Shown here piece by piece: positions 12,302-13,966 of a stretch of 13,966 nt of DNA (its first letter is position 1; each line of letters opens with the position of its first letter). The stretch is taken from assembly GCA_023247575.1 (NCBI GenBank), contig JAHFGE010000028.1:1-13966 (forward strand). Direction: 5' to 3'. Below the pieces are notes generated by a model that was not told where the DNA came from, did not search any database, and was given only the letters and a program-made list of their open reading frames with translations. The DNA is from Candidatus Omnitrophota bacterium (GTDB lineage: Bacteria > Omnitrophota > Gorgyraeia > Zapsychrales > Fredricksoniimonadaceae). The translations under genes were made by a program, and so were the position numbers.

Positions 12302-13966
12302 TCAGGATGACGGGTCGGAAACATCCCGACCCGTCACAATACTAATCAGTTTATTAGGGACCACGATGAATTTCTTGATGACGGCGCCTTGCAGGTAGCG
12401 GGCGACATTGGCCTCGCTTAAGGCAAGCTGGCGCAACTGGTCCTGGGTGGCACAGACGGGGGCGGTGAATTGACCGCGGATTTTGCCGTTAATTTGCACG
12501 GCATAAGTGATGGTATCTTGCTTGAGGCTAGACTCGTCGAAACTTGGCCAGGCGACTTTACTAACGGTCGAATCATTTTTGCCCATCATTTGCCAAAGCT
12601 CTTCGCAAACGTGAGGAGCAAAGGGCGACAACAATAACACGAGGGTTTCGATGGCATGGTTTGTGTGGGCGTCGTTATTTTTGTATCGATCGATGGCATT
12701 AGCCAGAATCATCAATTGGCTGATGGCGGTATTGAATTTAAAACCTTCTTCGAAAGATTGGGTGACTTGCTTAATCGCTAGATTGCGGGCGCGTTCGAGA
12801 TTTCGGTCGCTGTCATCCCCGAATGGCAAATTTTTATCATACCGTTTCTCCACCATCTGATACACGCGGTTTAAAAATCGCCAGGCGCCTTCTAACCCGC
12901 TGTCATTCCATTCCAATTGATCTTCCGGCGGTGCCGCAAAAAGAATAAACAGCCGCAAGGTGTCGGCGCCATATTGAGAAATGACTTCATCGGGATCGAC
13001 GGTATTGCCGCGGGATTTGGACATCACTTCCCCGTCTTTGAGCACCATGCCTTGAGTCAACAAACGCGTAAATGGCTCATGGAAATTAATCAGGCCTAAA
13101 TCCTTAAAAAATTTGGTAAAAAAGCGCGAGTAAAGCAAATGCAAGATGGCGTGCTCGATACCGCCGATATACTGATCCACCGGCATCCAGTATTTGGCTT
13201 CTTGCTTGGTGAATATTTCCCTATCGTTATGCGCCGAACAAAATCTTAAGAAATACCAGGATGAATCAAAGAAAGTTGCCATGGTGTCGGTTTCCCGACG
13301 AGCATTTTTAAAACATTTGGGACAGGCCACATTCACAAATCCTTCCACACGGTTTAAAGGACTTCCTCCCTGGCCGGTGATCTCTACATTTTTAGGCAAC
13401 ATCACCGGCAATTGATCATAAGGCACCGGCACCACTCCGCAGGATTCACAATACACGATGGGGATAGGCGTTCCCCAATACCGCTGACGGGAAATCAGCC
13501 AATCGCGCAGGCGCCAGTGCACCGTGATTTTACCCATATGTTCTTTGGACATCCATTCAGCGATCTTTTTCTTAGCTTCTTCATTGGCCAGGCCATTAAA
13601 TGGCTTGGAATTAACCAAAACCCCCTCGTCTTCATAGGCCTCGGTCATATCCTTTAATTTAAAAGGTTCTTTGGGATTTTGGATAACAATTCTCATCGGC
13701 AATTGATGAGCTTGTGCGAATTCAAAATCACGCTGATCGTGCGTCGGTACCGCCATAATAGCGCCGGTGCCGTATTCCATCAGTACATAATCACCGATAA
13801 AAATAGGAATGCTCTCTTGGTTGACAGGATTAATGGCATAACGGCCGATGGCAATGCCCTCTTTGCGTTGATCGCCGGACATGCGCAGGCTTTTACTTTT
13901 ATTGGCACATCTTTCAATGAACGCCAACACTTCCTTTTCTTTAGGAGTTGCGGCAACTAATTTTTT
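12302..13966 (-). CDS. leuS: leucyl-tRNA synthetase, 3' portion (partial)
   Basis: The frame is open to the right edge, so about 555 C-terminal residues are present and the catalytic HIGH region lies outside the window. LeuS attaches leucine to tRNA(Leu) in the cytoplasm. Visible parts: CP1 editing domain (EYGTGAIMAVPTHDQRDFEFA), WRLRDWLISRQRYWG, a zinc-like CPKCF segment, DSSWYFLRF, the class I signature MSKSRGN, the anticodon-binding region (LLLLSPFAPHVCEELW) and the C-terminal domain (NGKIRGQF...KKFIVVPNKLISIV). Ordinary LeuS ends shortly after this last strand; here TGRDVSDPSS is added, encoded by a perfect hairpin. GTG at 13930 is internal, not the start. The stop is TGA at 12302-12304. 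Confidence 0.95.
   Translation of the reverse strand, partial: KKLVAATPKEKEVLAFIERCANKSKSLRMSGDQRKEGIAIGRYAINPVNQESIPIFIGDYVLMEYGTGAIMAVPTHDQRDFEFAQAHQLPMRIVIQNPKEPFKLKDMTEAYEDEGVLVNSKPFNGLANEEAKKKIAEWMSKEHMGKITVHWRLRDWLISRQRYWGTPIPIVYCESCGVVPVPYDQLPVMLPKNVEITGQGGSPLNRVEGFVNVACPKCFKNARRETDTMATFFDSSWYFLRFCSAHNDREIFTKQEAKYWMPVDQYIGGIEHAILHLLYSRFFTKFFKDLGLINFHEPFTRLLTQGMVLKDGEVMSKSRGNTVDPDEVISQYGADTLRLFILFAAPPEDQLEWNDSGLEGAWRFLNRVYQMVEKRYDKNLPFGDDSDRNLERARNLAIKQVTQSFEEGFKFNTAISQLMILANAIDRYKNNDAHTNHAIETLVLLLSPFAPHVCEELWQMMGKNDSTVSKVAWPSFDESSLKQDTITYAVQINGKIRGQFTAPVCATQDQLRQLALSEANVARYLQGAVIKKFIVVPNKLISIVTGRDVSDPSS
12309..12335. repeat. perfect 10-bp-arm hairpin at the 3' end of leuS
   Basis: GACGGGTCGG (12309-12318) pairs with CCGACCCGTC (12326-12335) around a 7-base loop. 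It lies inside the leuS reading frame and supplies the last residues and the new stop. Confidence 0.82.

Noticed and set aside
12211..12324. Longer start of the giant protein at 12324
   Set aside because: It overlaps leuS and repeat-derived DNA; a clear signal peptide begins at ATG 12210 with a TATACT box just upstream.
12309..12335. Rho-independent terminator of leuS
   Set aside because: Strong stem, but no T-run follows on the minus strand, and the hairpin is within the coding frame.

Overview
This window is a compact bacterial chromosome segment with nearly all genes on the minus strand. The best guess at the host is a member of the Omnitrophota (Omnitrophica). That guess rests on my memory of family patterns in the largest protein: a conserved secreted N-terminal domain, DRAMNG-type linkers, a GGIDLNPAQMNMQ-type motif and an MTPVTxxPxILG tail. 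No database search was possible.

Layout, read in the transcribed (minus) direction from right to left. The 3' part of leuS (13966-12302) is followed by a giant secreted mosaic protein (12210-7915). That protein has an Omnitrophota-type N-terminal domain, a helical region, a histidine-phosphatase domain, an unknown domain and a conserved tail. Next come two toxin-antitoxin-like cassettes: an AbrB-type antitoxin with a PIN-domain toxin (7826-7100), then an MNT nucleotidyltransferase with a HEPN protein (6982-6292). A two-gene DNA-repair unit follows, endonuclease Q and a small UvrD-like helicase (6224-3303). Then come the DNA-uptake genes comEA and comEC (3197-1214), and last a secreted MORN_2/YwqK-repeat protein (1163-150). 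The left edge may hold the last codons of a convergent plus-strand gene and a hairpin terminator.

Three things stand out. (1) EndoQ and the helicase abut exactly (stop TAG followed directly by ATG). Both end in a bacterial sliding-clamp-binding pentapeptide of the form QLxLF (QLALF and QLKLF), which predicts a clamp-tethered deaminated-base repair module. (2) Perfect or near-perfect palindromes are inserted in frame inside coding sequence: four in the helicase, at least four in the giant protein, two repeat-bearing stretches in comEC, and one forming the C-terminus of LeuS. This resembles the protein-coding palindromic elements known in Rickettsia. (3) The last ~15 residues of the giant protein recur as a 20-codon mini-ORF overlapping the PIN gene stop (ATGA). 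Synonymous codon differences between the copies point to selection on the peptide rather than DNA duplication.

Promoters of the form TTGnnn-17 bp-TATACT lie 6 to 14 bases upstream of several start codons with no Shine-Dalgarno, suggesting leaderless mRNAs. The internal or toxin-antitoxin cistrons do have Shine-Dalgarno sequences. No stretch over 300 bases lacks a gene.
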